Assembly: GCF_002080455.1 (NCBI RefSeq)
Contig: NZ_CP020555.1
Location: forward strand, 5,182,501 to 5,246,500
Direction: 5' to 3'
From: Streptomyces sp. Sge12
Lineage (GTDB): Bacteria; Actinomycetota; Actinomycetes; Streptomycetales; Streptomycetaceae
Length of the DNA: 64,000 nucleotides
Shown here piece after piece: positions 17,532 through 25,579 of the stretch. Position 1 is the first letter of the stretch; every line of letters begins with the position of its first letter. The notes beneath the pieces were generated by a model that was not told where the DNA came from, made no database searches, and saw nothing but the letters and a program-made list of their open reading frames with translations. The position numbers were made by a program, and so were the translations under genes.

Positions 17532-18182
17532 ATGACCGACACCCAGGTGCGCGAGAAGACCCCGGTCGACTTCTGGTTCGACCCGCTCTGCCCTTGGGCC
17601 TGGATGACGTCCCGCTGGATGGTCGAGGTCGAGAAGGTCCGCGACGTCGAGGTCCGCTGGCACGTGATGAGCCTCGCGGTGCTCAACGAGAACAAGCTCG
17701 ACGAGCTGCCCGAAATCTACCGCGAGCTGCTCGGCCCCAAGGGCTGGGCTCCGGTGCGCGTGGTCATAGCGGCGCAGCAGAAGCACGGTGAGGAAGTCAC
17801 CGGCAAGCTCTACACCGCGCTCGGCACCCGTATCCACAACGAGGACAAGGGCCCGACCCGCGAGGTGATCGCCGAGGCGCTCGCCGAGGTCGGCCTGCCG
17901 GCCGAGCTGCTCGCGTACGCCGACTCGGACGAGTACGACGAGGTGCTGCGGGCCTCGCACAACGACGGCATCGACCGGGTGGGCCAGGAGGTCGGCACCC
18001 CGGTGATCTCGGTCCCGGGCTCCGAGGGCGAGGGCGACGTCGCCTTCTTCGGGCCCGTGGTCACCCCGACCCCGCGCGGCGACGCCGCCGCCCGGCTCTG
18101 GGACGGCACCCTGCTCGTCGCCTCGACCCCGGGGTTCTACGAGATCAAGCGCACCCGTACCAAGGGCCCGTCCTTCGAGTAG
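17532..18182 (+). CDS. DsbA/FrnE-like protein, mycothiol-dependent nitroreductase type, monothiol site
   Basis: A 216-residue cytoplasmic thioredoxin-fold protein with a helical insert. The N-terminus, VDFWFDPLCPWAWMTSRWM, closely resembles the mycobacterial Rv2466c mycothiol-dependent reductase, but the active site is C20-P-W-A23, so the second cysteine is missing. Other shared segments are VRWHVMSLAVLNEN, GTPVISV and VAFFGPVVTP. ATG 17532 has GAGGAG eight bases upstream. A monothiol site fits a mechanism using mycothiol as the second thiol. It lies between pepN and sodF; a link to oxidative stress is plausible but inferred. Confidence 0.87.
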   Translation: MTDTQVREKTPVDFWFDPLCPWAWMTSRWMVEVEKVRDVEVRWHVMSLAVLNENKLDELPEIYRELLGPKGWAPVRVVIAAQQKHGEEVTGKLYTALGTRIHNEDKGPTREVIAEALAEVGLPAELLAYADSDEYDEVLRASHNDGIDRVGQEVGTPVISVPGSEGEGDVAFFGPVVTPTPRGDAAARLWDGTLLVASTPGFYEIKRTRTKGPSFE

Positions 18183-18210
18183 TCCTTCGAGCAGTCCGTA
18201 GCACCACGCA

Positions 18211-18302
18211 CAGAAGACCCCCGTGAGTCACGTCCTCACGGGGGTCTTCCGTTCAACACGCCCGTACGTGAAGGCTGAGAAGACGATCACGAGGCGGGCG
18301 GG
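18211..18302 (-). ncRNA. Candidate s-SodF small RNA from the sodF 3'UTR
   Basis: In Streptomyces coelicolor the 3'UTR of sodF yields a stable RNA of about 90 nt that pairs with the 5' end of sodN mRNA and lowers nickel superoxide dismutase. Here the sodF 3'UTR from the stop codon to the end of the hairpin is about 105 nt, the right size. Boundaries are set only by the terminator and that published length. sodN is not in this window, so the pairing cannot be tested. Confidence 0.4.
18213..18249. terminator. Bidirectional hairpin between the DsbA-like gene and sodF
   Basis: A perfect 15-bp stem, GAAGACCCCCGTGAG (18213-18227) with its complement at 18235-18249, and a 7-base loop. It lies 30 bp after the DsbA-like stop and about 70 bp after the sodF stop on the other strand. 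Confidence 0.87.
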
Positions 18303-18317
18303 CTCGGGGTGGTGCGA

Positions 18318-18974
18318 TCAGCCCTTGGCGGGGATCAGCAGCGGGGTGTTCGCCTTGGCGTCGGCGTAGCGCCGGGACACGTCCTGCCAGTTGACGACGT
18401 TCCACATCGCCTCGATGAAGTCCACCTTCTGGTTCTTGTACTGGAGGTAGAAGGCGTGCTCCCAGGCGTCGAAGACCAGGATCGGGGTGCTGGCAACGCC
18501 CACGTTGCCCTGGTGGTCGTAGACCTGCTCGACGACCAGACGGCCGCTGACGGGCTCGTACGCGAGCACGCCCCAGCCGGATCCCTGGGTGGCGGAGGAG
18601 GCGAAGGTCAGCTGCTTCTTGAACTTCGCGAAGGACCCGAAGGACTCGGTGATCGCGTCGGCCAGGTCGCCCAGGCCGTCGGCCGCGGTGGGCTCGCCGC
18701 CGCCCTCGCCGGTCTTCGGGCTGGCCATGTTGTGCCAGTAGATGCTGTGCAGGATGTGGCCGGAGAGGTGGAACGCGAGGTTCTTCTCGAGGCCGTTGAG
18801 GGCGCCCCAGTTCTCCTTGTCGCGCGCCTCCGCCAGCTGTTCCAGCGTGTTGTTGGCGCCCGTGACATAGGCCGCGTGGTGCTTGTCGTGGTGCAGCTCG
18901 ATGATCTGCGGGTTGATCACCGGCTCCAGCGCCGCGTAGTCGTACGGAAGCTCAGGAAGCGTGTAGATGGCCAT
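18318..18974 (-). CDS. sodF: Superoxide dismutase, Fe/Mn family (FeSOD type)
   Basis: A 218-residue cytoplasmic enzyme that dismutates superoxide. Metal ligands appear as His28 in IIELHHDKHH, His76 in SGHILHSIYW, and the Asp and His of FDAWEHAFYLQY near the C-terminus. SATQGSGWG carries the active-site Gln. ATG 18974 (MAIYTLPELPYDY) is the family start; the 20 upstream codons overlap the regulatory region. In Streptomyces this enzyme is replaced by nickel SOD when nickel is available, through the repressor Nur; a matching Nur box lies 38-54 bp upstream of the start. The name rests on Streptomyces precedent, since iron versus manganese use cannot be read from sequence. Confidence 0.94.
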   Translation of the reverse strand: MAIYTLPELPYDYAALEPVINPQIIELHHDKHHAAYVTGANNTLEQLAEARDKENWGALNGLEKNLAFHLSGHILHSIYWHNMASPKTGEGGGEPTAADGLGDLADAITESFGSFAKFKKQLTFASSATQGSGWGVLAYEPVSGRLVVEQVYDHQGNVGVASTPILVFDAWEHAFYLQYKNQKVDFIEAMWNVVNWQDVSRRYADAKANTPLLIPAKG

Positions 18975-19011
18975 GCGTGTTATCCGGTCCCCTCGGCGTG
19001 CCAATCGCTTA

Positions 19012-19028
19012 TTGCAATCAATGCGCAA
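19012..19028 (-). promoter_or_regulatory. Nur (nickel-responsive Fur-family) operator of sodF
   Basis: Read toward sodF the site is TTGCGC-ATTGA-TTGCAA. The published S. coelicolor Nur box is tTGCaa-N5-ttGCAA: the second half-site is exact and the first matches four of six, with correct 5-bp spacing. A possible -10 (TAGCGT, complement of 19033-19038) lies just upstream, so bound Nur would cover the transcription start and repress. Confidence 0.75.
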
Positions 19029-19082
19029 CTGCACGCTAGCAGTATCTATTCCGCCTCACACGTAAGGGTCACCTCTGTACAA

Positions 19083-19122
19083 CGCAGCCGGGCCCCGTGC
19101 GAACGCACGGGGCCCGGCTGCG
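19083..19122. terminator. Hairpin between permease 1 and the sodF promoter
   Basis: A perfect 18-bp stem (19083-19100 with 19105-19122) and a GAAC loop, 12 bp after the permease stop. It shields sodF from readthrough. Confidence 0.9.
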
Positions 19123-19134
19123 GTTGAGGGGTCG

Positions 19135-20550
19135 TCAGCGGGTGTCGGCCGCCCGGTGCTGCACGGCACGCTTCTGCATGATCCAGCCGGTCACCGCGAG
19201 GGCGACGGTGAGCCCGCCGGTGAAGACGACCTGGACCCGCGTGTCCTCGCCCAGGGCCATCAGCACCAGGACCCCGGCCACCCCGGCCAGCGCCACCCAG
19301 GTCAGATACGGGAAGCCCCACATCTTCACGACCAGTTTCTCGGGAGCCTCGCGCTCCAGCCGGCGGCGCAGCACGAACTGCGAGACGGCGATGAAGCCCC
19401 AGACGATCAGGATGACCCCGCCCACCATGTTCAGCAGCCAGGCGAACAGGGTGTCCGGGTACCAGTAGGACAGCAGCACGGTGACGAAGCCGAAGCCGCA
19501 GGAGGCGAGGACCGCCCGGCGCGGCACCCGGCCGCTGACCTTGCCCAGCGCCTTCGGGCCCTGCCCGCGGGAGACGAGGGAGTAGGCCATGCGCGAGGAG
19601 CCGTAGATGTTGGCGTTCATCGCGGACATCAGGGCGATCAGGATGACCACGTTCATGATCTCGCCGGCGGCCGGGATGCCCAGGCGGTCGAGGGTGGCGG
19701 CGTACGGGCCGTCCGCCGTGACCGCCGGATCGTTCCACGGCAGGAGGGTGACGATCACCAGCATGGACCCCACGTAGACGATCGCGATCCGCCACATGGT
19801 GGTGCGCACGGCCTTGGCCACGCCCCGGACCGGGTTCTCGGACTCGGCGGCCGCGATGGTCACCGTCTCCAGGCCGCCGTACGCGACGACCGAGGCCAGC
19901 AGCCCGACCAGCAGGCCGTCCACCCCGTGCGGCAGGAAGCCGCCGTCGTGCAGCAGGTTGGCGGTGCCGGGGGCGTCGGTGCCGGGCAGCAGGCCGAGCA
20001 CGGCGAGGACGCCCAGGCCCAGGAAGAGGGCGATCGCGCCGATCTTGAGGGCGGCGAACCAGAACTCGAACTCGCCGAAGTTCGAGACGGCGGCGAGGTT
20101 CGAGCCGCAGAACACCGCCATGAAGACCAGCACCCACATCCAGGAGGGGGTGCCCGGGAACCAGCCGGTCATGATGTGCGCCGCGCCGATGGCCTCGATG
20201 GCCACACCCACGCACAGCAGGATCCAGAACATCCAGCCGGCGGTGAACCCGGCCCACGGGCCGATCGCCCGCTCCGCGTGGACGGAGAAGGAACCGGAGG
20301 CGGGGTTCGCGGCGGACATCTCGCCGAGCATCCGCATCACGAACATCACGAGCAGCCCGGACGCGGCGTACGCGAGCACGATCGAGGGGCCCGCCGCGGC
20401 GATGCCGGCGCCGGAGCCGACGAAGAGTCCGGCGCCGATCACACCGCCGAGGGCGATCATCGAGAGGTGGCGCTGCTTGAGTCCGTTGCCGAGCGGGGAC
20501 CCGGCGTCGCTCTGCGGGGGTTCGAGGGGTGTCAGGGTGCTCTGGCTCAT
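19135..20550 (-). CDS. APC-superfamily amino acid permease 1
   Basis: A 471-residue, 12-helix inner-membrane transporter of the amino acid/GABA permease type. The signature after the polar N-terminus is LKQRHLSMIALGGVIGAGLFVGSGAGIAAAGPS, the unwound helix-1 substrate site, and GEFEFWFAALKIGAI follows in the middle. ATG 20550 (MSQSTLTPLEPP) is preferred from comparison with the two paralogues; its ribosome site is weak, and an upstream GTG at 20604 sits directly against a GGAGG. It is the first of three related permeases within 6.3 kb, divergent from an SDR gene across 168 bp holding a GTCCG-N5-CGGAC palindrome. Substrate unknown. Confidence 0.9.
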   Translation of the reverse strand: MSQSTLTPLEPPQSDAGSPLGNGLKQRHLSMIALGGVIGAGLFVGSGAGIAAAGPSIVLAYAASGLLVMFVMRMLGEMSAANPASGSFSVHAERAIGPWAGFTAGWMFWILLCVGVAIEAIGAAHIMTGWFPGTPSWMWVLVFMAVFCGSNLAAVSNFGEFEFWFAALKIGAIALFLGLGVLAVLGLLPGTDAPGTANLLHDGGFLPHGVDGLLVGLLASVVAYGGLETVTIAAAESENPVRGVAKAVRTTMWRIAIVYVGSMLVIVTLLPWNDPAVTADGPYAATLDRLGIPAAGEIMNVVILIALMSAMNANIYGSSRMAYSLVSRGQGPKALGKVSGRVPRRAVLASCGFGFVTVLLSYWYPDTLFAWLLNMVGGVILIVWGFIAVSQFVLRRRLEREAPEKLVVKMWGFPYLTWVALAGVAGVLVLMALGEDTRVQVVFTGGLTVALAVTGWIMQKRAVQHRAADTR

Positions 20551-20630
20551 GGGGGTGTGCCTGTCCGGTGTGCGGGGGGACGTGATGAGGTGCCCCAGTC
20601 TCACCTCCGTCCGATCTTCGGATGGTCTGC

Positions 20631-20645
20631 GTCCGATATGCGGAC
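20631..20645. promoter_or_regulatory. Palindrome GTCCG-N5-CGGAC upstream of permease 1
   Basis: A perfect 5-bp half-site palindrome lies 81 bp upstream of the permease 1 start. A second one (TCCGA-N3-TCGGA, 20610-20622) is closer to the gene. A related site lies upstream of permease 2 (23072-23090). It is probably a regulator site; the protein is unknown. Confidence 0.4.
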
Positions 20646-20718
20646 AGCCGGATGACCGGCCGTGATCATCCCCGTACGCTCACGACAGGACGCAGGTGAC
20701 GCGACGACAGGGGGACCG

Positions 20719-21513
20719 GTGGACGAAGGAATGGACCACGCCGTACGGGAACTGGCCGACACGGGCCGGGGGGTGCTCGTCACCGGGGCCTCGCGGGGCA
20801 TCGGGCGGGCCATCGCCACGGCCTTCGCCGAGCGGGGTGACCGGGTGGCGGTGCACTGCACGGTCCGGCAGGCGGACGCCGAGCGCACCCTCGCCGGCCT
20901 GCCGGGCGAGGGCCACGTCCTCGTCAGCGGCGACCTCGCCGACCCGGCCCGCGTGGAAGCCCTCGCGGCCGAGACCGAGGAGGCGCTCGGCGGCATCGAC
21001 GTGCTCGTGAACAACGCCGCCGTGATGGTCGCGCACCCGCTGCCCACGACCTCGTACGCCGACTGGCAGGAGGCCTGGCGGCAGACCGCCGCCGTGAACC
21101 TCTTCGCCCCGGCCAACCTCACCCACTGCGTCGCCCGCCACATGATCGCCGGCCGGCGGGAGGGCCGCGTCGTCAACATCGGCTCGCGCGGGGCGTTCCG
21201 CGGCGAGCCCGACCACCCCGCCTACGGCGCCACCAAGGCGGCCCTGCACGCACTCGGCCAGTCCCTCGCCGTCTCCCTGGCCCCGCACGGCATCGCCGTG
21301 GCCTCCGTGGCGCCCGGCTTCGTGGCCACCGAGCGGGTCGCCGGGCGGCTCGAGGGAGAGGAGGGCGAGCGGATCCGGGCGCAGAGCCCCTTCGGCCGGG
21401 TCGGCACCCCTCAGGAGATCGCCGCCGCCGTGCTGCACCTGGCCTCGCCCGCCGCACGCTGGAGCTCGGGCACCGTGCTCGACGTCAACGGAGCCTCGTA
21501 CCTGCGCACCTGA
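20719..21513 (+). CDS. Short-chain dehydrogenase/reductase (SDR)
   Basis: A 264-residue classical SDR. The NAD(P) motif TGASRGIG is near residues 22-29 and NNAAV follows. The catalytic Ser is in NIGSRGAF and YGATK gives the Tyr and Lys. The C-terminal part has the usual PGFV-T and SSGTVLDVNG segments. GTG 20719 is chosen because GGGGGA lies shortly upstream; ATG 20731 is the alternative. Substrate is unknown. It stands alone between two permeases, divergent from one and convergent with the other, so a shared pathway with them is only a guess. Confidence 0.88.
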   Translation: MDEGMDHAVRELADTGRGVLVTGASRGIGRAIATAFAERGDRVAVHCTVRQADAERTLAGLPGEGHVLVSGDLADPARVEALAAETEEALGGIDVLVNNAAVMVAHPLPTTSYADWQEAWRQTAAVNLFAPANLTHCVARHMIAGRREGRVVNIGSRGAFRGEPDHPAYGATKAALHALGQSLAVSLAPHGIAVASVAPGFVATERVAGRLEGEEGERIRAQSPFGRVGTPQEIAAAVLHLASPAARWSSGTVLDVNGASYLRT

Positions 21514-21516
21514 CGC

Positions 21517-21555
21517 GCGAAGGCCCCCCGCGCCGGGTGCGCGGGGGGCCTTCGC
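21517..21555. terminator. Bidirectional hairpin between the SDR gene and permease 2
   Basis: A perfect 17-bp stem (21517-21533 with 21539-21555) and a 5-base loop, starting four bases after the SDR stop. Confidence 0.88.
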
Positions 21556-21584
21556 ATGCCGTGGGCCCGGGGGCCGCGGGCCGG

Positions 21585-22982
21585 TCAGGACTTCGAGGTG
21601 CGCCGCTCCCGCACGAAGGCCACCACGAGGACGAGGGCCGCCGCGCCCGTCGACCACAGCAGCTGCGGCCGCGCGGAGTCGTCGAACAGCATCAGGACCA
21701 GCACCGCGGCCATTCCGGCCAGCGCCGCCCAGGTCGCGTACGGGAACAGCCACATCGGCAGGGTCAGCCGCTCGGGCATGTCCCGCTCGATCCGGCGGCG
21801 CAGCTTCAGCTGCGACACGGCGATCAGCGCCCACACGAACAGCAGCACCGCGCCGACCGCGTTGAGCATGTAGAGGAAGATCGTGTCCGGCCACAGCAGG
21901 TTGAGCACCACCGACACGAAGCCGAAGGCCACCGAGGCGAACACCGCCCGGCGCGGCACCCCGCCGCCCGAGACCCGCAGCAGCGACTTGGGCGCCTCAC
22001 CCCGCTCGGCCAGCGAGAACACCATGCGCGAGGACCCGTAGAGGTTCGCGTTGAGCGCCGACAGCAGCGCCACGAACACCACGATGTTCATGATCTGGCC
22101 GGCCGCCGGGATACCGATCGAGTCGAGGACCGCGACGTACGGGCTCTCGCCCGGCTTCAGCGAGTCCCACGGCAGCAGGGTCACGATGACCACCATCGAG
22201 CCCACGTAGAAGAAGAGGATGCGCCAGACCGCGCTGCGCACCGCCCGGGACACCGACCGCGCCGGGTCGTCCGACTCGGCGGCCGCGATCGTGACGACCT
22301 CCAGGCCGCCGAAGGCGAAGATGACCGCGAGCATGCCGGCGACCACTCCGCCGAAGCCCTCGGGGAAGAAACCGCCCTGGCCGGTGAGGTTGGCCGCGCC
22401 GATCGGCTCCGTGTCCGGGAGCAGGCCGAAGATCGCGAGGGTGCCGAGGATCAGGAAGAGCACGATCGCGCCGACCTTCAGGGCGGCGAACCAGAACTCG
22501 AACTCCCCGAAGTTCTTCACGGCGGCCAGGTTGCTCACCGTGAAGACCACCATGAAGAGCAGCACCCACACCCACTGGTCGACCGAGGGCACCCAGCCGT
22601 TCGCGATCTTCGCCGCTCCGGTGGCCTCCACCGCCAGCACCACGACCAGCAGGAACCAGTACAGCCAGCCCGCCGAGAAACCGGCCCAGCGGCCGAGCGC
22701 CCGCTCCGCGTAGACGGAGAAGGAGCCCGAGGCGGGCATCGCGGCCGACATCTCGCCCAGTGCCCGCATCACCAGCATCGCGAGGACGCCCGCGAGCAGG
22801 TAGGAGCAGATGATCGCGGGACCGGCGATGCCGATGCCGGCTCCGGAGCCGACGAAGAGCCCGGCGCCGATGACGCCGCCGAGGCCCAGCATGGTCAGGT
22901 GGCGCTGCTTGAGGCTGTGGCTGAGGGGTTCCGCGGGCAGGTCGCCCGTCGTGGGAGGTGCTGCTTCCAGGCGCTCGCGCAT
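21585..22982 (-). CDS. APC-superfamily amino acid permease 2
   Basis: A 465-residue, 12-helix transporter closely related to the permease at 19135-20550. It shares SLKQRHLTMLGLGGVIGAGLFVGSGAG, FGEFEFWFAALKVGAI and a C-terminal MWLFPYATW helix. The start ATG 22982 (MRERLEAAPP) fits the short polar N-tail of the family. It converges with the SDR gene across a strong hairpin. The 285-bp gap to bioY contains a palindrome, CGTCCGT-N5-ACGGACG, that resembles the one before permease 1. Substrate unknown; GABA, aromatic or basic amino acids are all possible in this family. Confidence 0.9.
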   Translation of the reverse strand: MRERLEAAPPTTGDLPAEPLSHSLKQRHLTMLGLGGVIGAGLFVGSGAGIGIAGPAIICSYLLAGVLAMLVMRALGEMSAAMPASGSFSVYAERALGRWAGFSAGWLYWFLLVVVLAVEATGAAKIANGWVPSVDQWVWVLLFMVVFTVSNLAAVKNFGEFEFWFAALKVGAIVLFLILGTLAIFGLLPDTEPIGAANLTGQGGFFPEGFGGVVAGMLAVIFAFGGLEVVTIAAAESDDPARSVSRAVRSAVWRILFFYVGSMVVIVTLLPWDSLKPGESPYVAVLDSIGIPAAGQIMNIVVFVALLSALNANLYGSSRMVFSLAERGEAPKSLLRVSGGGVPRRAVFASVAFGFVSVVLNLLWPDTIFLYMLNAVGAVLLFVWALIAVSQLKLRRRIERDMPERLTLPMWLFPYATWAALAGMAAVLVLMLFDDSARPQLLWSTGAAALVLVVAFVRERRTSKS

Positions 22983-23071
22983 GAAGGGTGCTCGTACTCT
23001 CGTTCGGCCCAGCGGCGGTGGGGGCTCCGCGTCAGGATTGGCGGGACCCTACAGTCTCGCTGAGCGGCGGT

Positions 23072-23090
23072 CGTCCGTGCAAAACGGACG
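23072..23090. promoter_or_regulatory. Palindrome CGTCCGT-N5-ACGGACG upstream of permease 2
   Basis: A perfect 7-bp inverted repeat with a 5-bp A-rich centre lies 90 bp upstream of the permease 2 start. Its core (GTCCG, CGGAC) is that of the site before permease 1. A further 6-3-6 inverted repeat, TCCTCG-TGA-CGAGGA (23104-23118), lies nearer bioY. Confidence 0.42.
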
Positions 23091-23267
23091 TGTTGTCTGA
23101 TCTTCCTCGTGACGAGGATCACGTCGACTCGGGCGTGGAGAGAGGGCTTTGTGGTATCCCCACCAAAGCGGGGAGGGGGGCTTTGTTCCGGGCAGCGCTG
23201 GGGAGGCGGGGGAGCGCGCACTAGCGTCGGTGATCGTCCTGCCACCCCCACCCCGTGGAGTTCCCCG

Positions 23268-23852
23268 ATGAGCACTGCCTCCGTCTCCCTCCGGCCCGGC
23301 GCCGTCCTCGCCGACCTGCTGCCCGCGAGCCGCGTCCGCGACACCGCGCTGGTCGTCGGCGGCGCCGCGCTCACCGGGCTGGCCGCCCAGATATCCGTCC
23401 AGGTCGACGGCCTGGCCGCGCCGATCACCGGCCAGACCTTCGCCGCGCTGCTGGTGGGCACCGCGCTCGGCGCCCGCCGCGGCTTCCTGTCGCTCGCCGT
23501 CTACACCCTGGTGGGCATGGCCGGCGTGCCGTGGTTCGCGGGCGGCGGCTCCGGCGCGGGCGGCGCCACCTTCGGGTACGTCCTCGGGATGCTGCTGGCC
23601 GCCACCGTCGTCGGCGCCCTCGCGCGGCGCGGCGGCGACCGCTCGGTGCTGCGTACGGCCGGCTCGATGGCGGTGGGCTCCGCCGTGGTCTACGCGGTGG
23701 GCGTGCCCTACCTGATGGCCGTCACCGGGGCGTCCCTCACCACCGCTCTCGCGACGGGCATGGTCCCCTTCCTGATCGGCGACGCCCTCAAGGCCGCACT
23801 GGCCATGGGCGCCCTGCCGACCGCCTGGAAGCTGGTCGGCCGCCGCGGCTGA
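23268..23852 (+). CDS. bioY: BioY-family biotin transporter, S component
   Basis: A 194-residue membrane protein with about six helices. The BioY pattern is clear: an N-terminal helix (DTALVVGGAALTGLAAQISV), then GLAAPITGQTFAALLVGTALGARRGFLSLAVYTLVGMAGVPWFAGGGSG and GATFGYVLGMLLAA, ending GMVPFLIGDALKAALA. ATG 23268 has GTGGAG eight bases upstream; the open frame extends 53 codons further with no plausible start. BioY binds biotin and usually works with an ATPase and a transmembrane partner (BioM/BioN or the shared ECF module). None is adjacent, so it would act alone or with a distant module. Confidence 0.92.
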   Translation: MSTASVSLRPGAVLADLLPASRVRDTALVVGGAALTGLAAQISVQVDGLAAPITGQTFAALLVGTALGARRGFLSLAVYTLVGMAGVPWFAGGGSGAGGATFGYVLGMLLAATVVGALARRGGDRSVLRTAGSMAVGSAVVYAVGVPYLMAVTGASLTTALATGMVPFLIGDALKAALAMGALPTAWKLVGRRG

Positions 23853-23869
23853 ACGGCCCCCCGTACGCA

Positions 23870-23909
23870 CCGGAGCCCGGCCCGCCTTCGAAGGCGGGCC
23901 GGGCTCCGG
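23870..23909. terminator. Bidirectional hairpin between bioY and permease 3
   Basis: A perfect palindrome centred at 23889/23890, with a 17-bp stem and a TTCGAA loop, between the two converging genes. Confidence 0.9.
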
Positions 23910-23926
23910 CGTACGTGCACGTGCGA

Positions 23927-25360
23927 TCAGCCCTGCAGGGCCCGCTTGCGGCGGAGGTCCAGGACCACACCGACGAGCACGACCAGGCCGGCGACCAGGG
24001 TGGACAGGGTGACGACCTCGCGGTTGGCGTCGTCCACGAACATGTAGCCGATCACGAACATGATCAGTGCGGCGGTGGCCCAGGTCAGCCACGGGAACAG
24101 CCACATCTTCACGGTCAGCTTCTCCGGGGCCTCGCGGACCAGGATCCCGCGCATCTTCAGCTGGGTGAAGCAGATCACCAGCCAGACGAAGAGCGCGATG
24201 GCACCCGAGGAGTTGAGGAGGAAGTTGAAGACCGTGTCCTTGAAGGCGTAGTTGAAGTAGACGGCGACGAAGCCGAAGACCGTGGAGCCCAGGATCGCGG
24301 CGACCGGCACACCGTTCTTGTTGACCTTGGCGAACGCCTTGGGGGCGTCACCGCGCTCACCGAGCGAGAAGGCCATGCGGGAGGCGGTGTAGAGGCCGGA
24401 GTTCAGGCAGGACAGCACGGCGGTCAGGACGATGACCTCCATGATCGTGCCGGCGTTCGCGATGCCGATCGAGTCCAGGGCCGCGACGTACGAGCCCTTC
24501 TCGGTGATCGACTTGTCGTTCCACGGGAGCAGGGTCAGCACGATGAAGATCGAGCCCAGGTAGAAGACGCCGATCCGCCAGATGACGGAGTTGGTGGCCC
24601 GGGTGACCGCCTTGCGGGGGTTCTCCGACTCGCCGGCCGCCAGGGTGACGATCTCGCTGCCCATGAAGGAGAAGACGACCATCAGCACACCGGTGAGGAC
24701 CGCGCCGTAGCCGTTGGGGAAGAACCCGCCGGCGTCGGTGAGGTGCGCGAAGCCCGCGCCCGGGTTGTCCGAGCCCGGCAGTACGCCGAAGACGGCCAGC
24801 ATGCCGACGATCACGAACGCGCCGATGGCGACGACCTTGATGCCCGCGAACCAGAACTCGAACTCACCGTAGGAGGCGACCGAGCCGAGGTTGGTGGCGG
24901 TCAGCACCGCCATCACGATCAGCGCCCAGGCCCACTGCGGGACGGCCGGGATCCAGCCCTCCAGGATGGCGGCACCGGCGGTGGCCTCCACGGCGAGGAC
25001 GACGACCCAGAAGAACCAGTAGAGCCAGCCGATGGAGAAGCCCGCCCAGCGGCCGAGCGCGCGATCGGCGTAGGCCGAGAAGGAGCCCGAGTTCGGGCTC
25101 GCGGCAGCCATCTCGCCGAGCATCCGCATCACGAAGACGACCATCGCGCCGACCAGCGCGTAAGAGATCAGGATGGCGGGACCGGCCTTGGCGATACCGC
25201 CACCGGAGCCGACGAAGAGACCGGCGCCGATGACGCCGCCGATGGCGATCATGGACAGGTGGCGGTTCTTGAGACCGGCCTTCAGACCGTCGGAGGGCTG
25301 GCCTTCACCGGGATTCCCGGTGGGGTCGCCTTCCTTCTGGAGGGTCGTCGTGGAGCTCAT
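23927..25360 (-). CDS. APC-superfamily amino acid permease 3
   Basis: A 477-residue, 12-helix transporter, the third paralogue in the region. It shares LKNRHLSMIAIGGVIGAGLFVGSGGGIAKAGPA and YGEFEFWFAGIKVVAI but is more diverged, with a longer polar N-tail (MSSTTTLQKEGDPTGNPGEG). ATG 25360 follows AAGGA about nine bases upstream; an in-frame ATG 13 codons earlier is unlikely. It converges with bioY and is divergent from rpiB across 219 bp. The GTCCG/CGGAC palindrome seen before the other two was not found here. Substrate unknown. Confidence 0.9.
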   Translation of the reverse strand: MSSTTTLQKEGDPTGNPGEGQPSDGLKAGLKNRHLSMIAIGGVIGAGLFVGSGGGIAKAGPAILISYALVGAMVVFVMRMLGEMAAASPNSGSFSAYADRALGRWAGFSIGWLYWFFWVVVLAVEATAGAAILEGWIPAVPQWAWALIVMAVLTATNLGSVASYGEFEFWFAGIKVVAIGAFVIVGMLAVFGVLPGSDNPGAGFAHLTDAGGFFPNGYGAVLTGVLMVVFSFMGSEIVTLAAGESENPRKAVTRATNSVIWRIGVFYLGSIFIVLTLLPWNDKSITEKGSYVAALDSIGIANAGTIMEVIVLTAVLSCLNSGLYTASRMAFSLGERGDAPKAFAKVNKNGVPVAAILGSTVFGFVAVYFNYAFKDTVFNFLLNSSGAIALFVWLVICFTQLKMRGILVREAPEKLTVKMWLFPWLTWATAALIMFVIGYMFVDDANREVVTLSTLVAGLVVLVGVVLDLRRKRALQG

Positions 25361-25567
25361 GGACGGATCCTTAGGTTCTCGGGTTGCGAGCCCCGGCATT
25401 CAAACCTGAGATGAACGCAGGACGGAAGACCTCAATCCGGATCGTTGCCTTAGGGCGAACGTCCAGGACCGGGGTCCTCCCGTGTCCCATCTGCGTTCTT
25501 TGGGTTTACTTGAGCTTTAGAAGTGACTTACGCGACACCCGCTGCGGGCTGCCGGGCCTCCTCGTGC

Positions 25568-25573
25568 CACACT
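25568..25573 (+). promoter_or_regulatory. Candidate -10 box for leaderless rpiB
   Basis: CACACT is followed after 6 bases by the rpiB ATG, and no ribosome site is present. Confidence 0.35.
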
Positions 25574-25579
25574 CGTTTC

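Noticed and set aside
22983..23267. Biotin riboswitch or BirA box upstream of bioY
   Set aside because: The inverted repeats present do not match a known biotin regulator site that I can recall, and no riboswitch fold is evident.
19135..25360. Operon of three permeases
   Set aside because: Plus-strand genes and strong hairpins separate them, so they are independent units.
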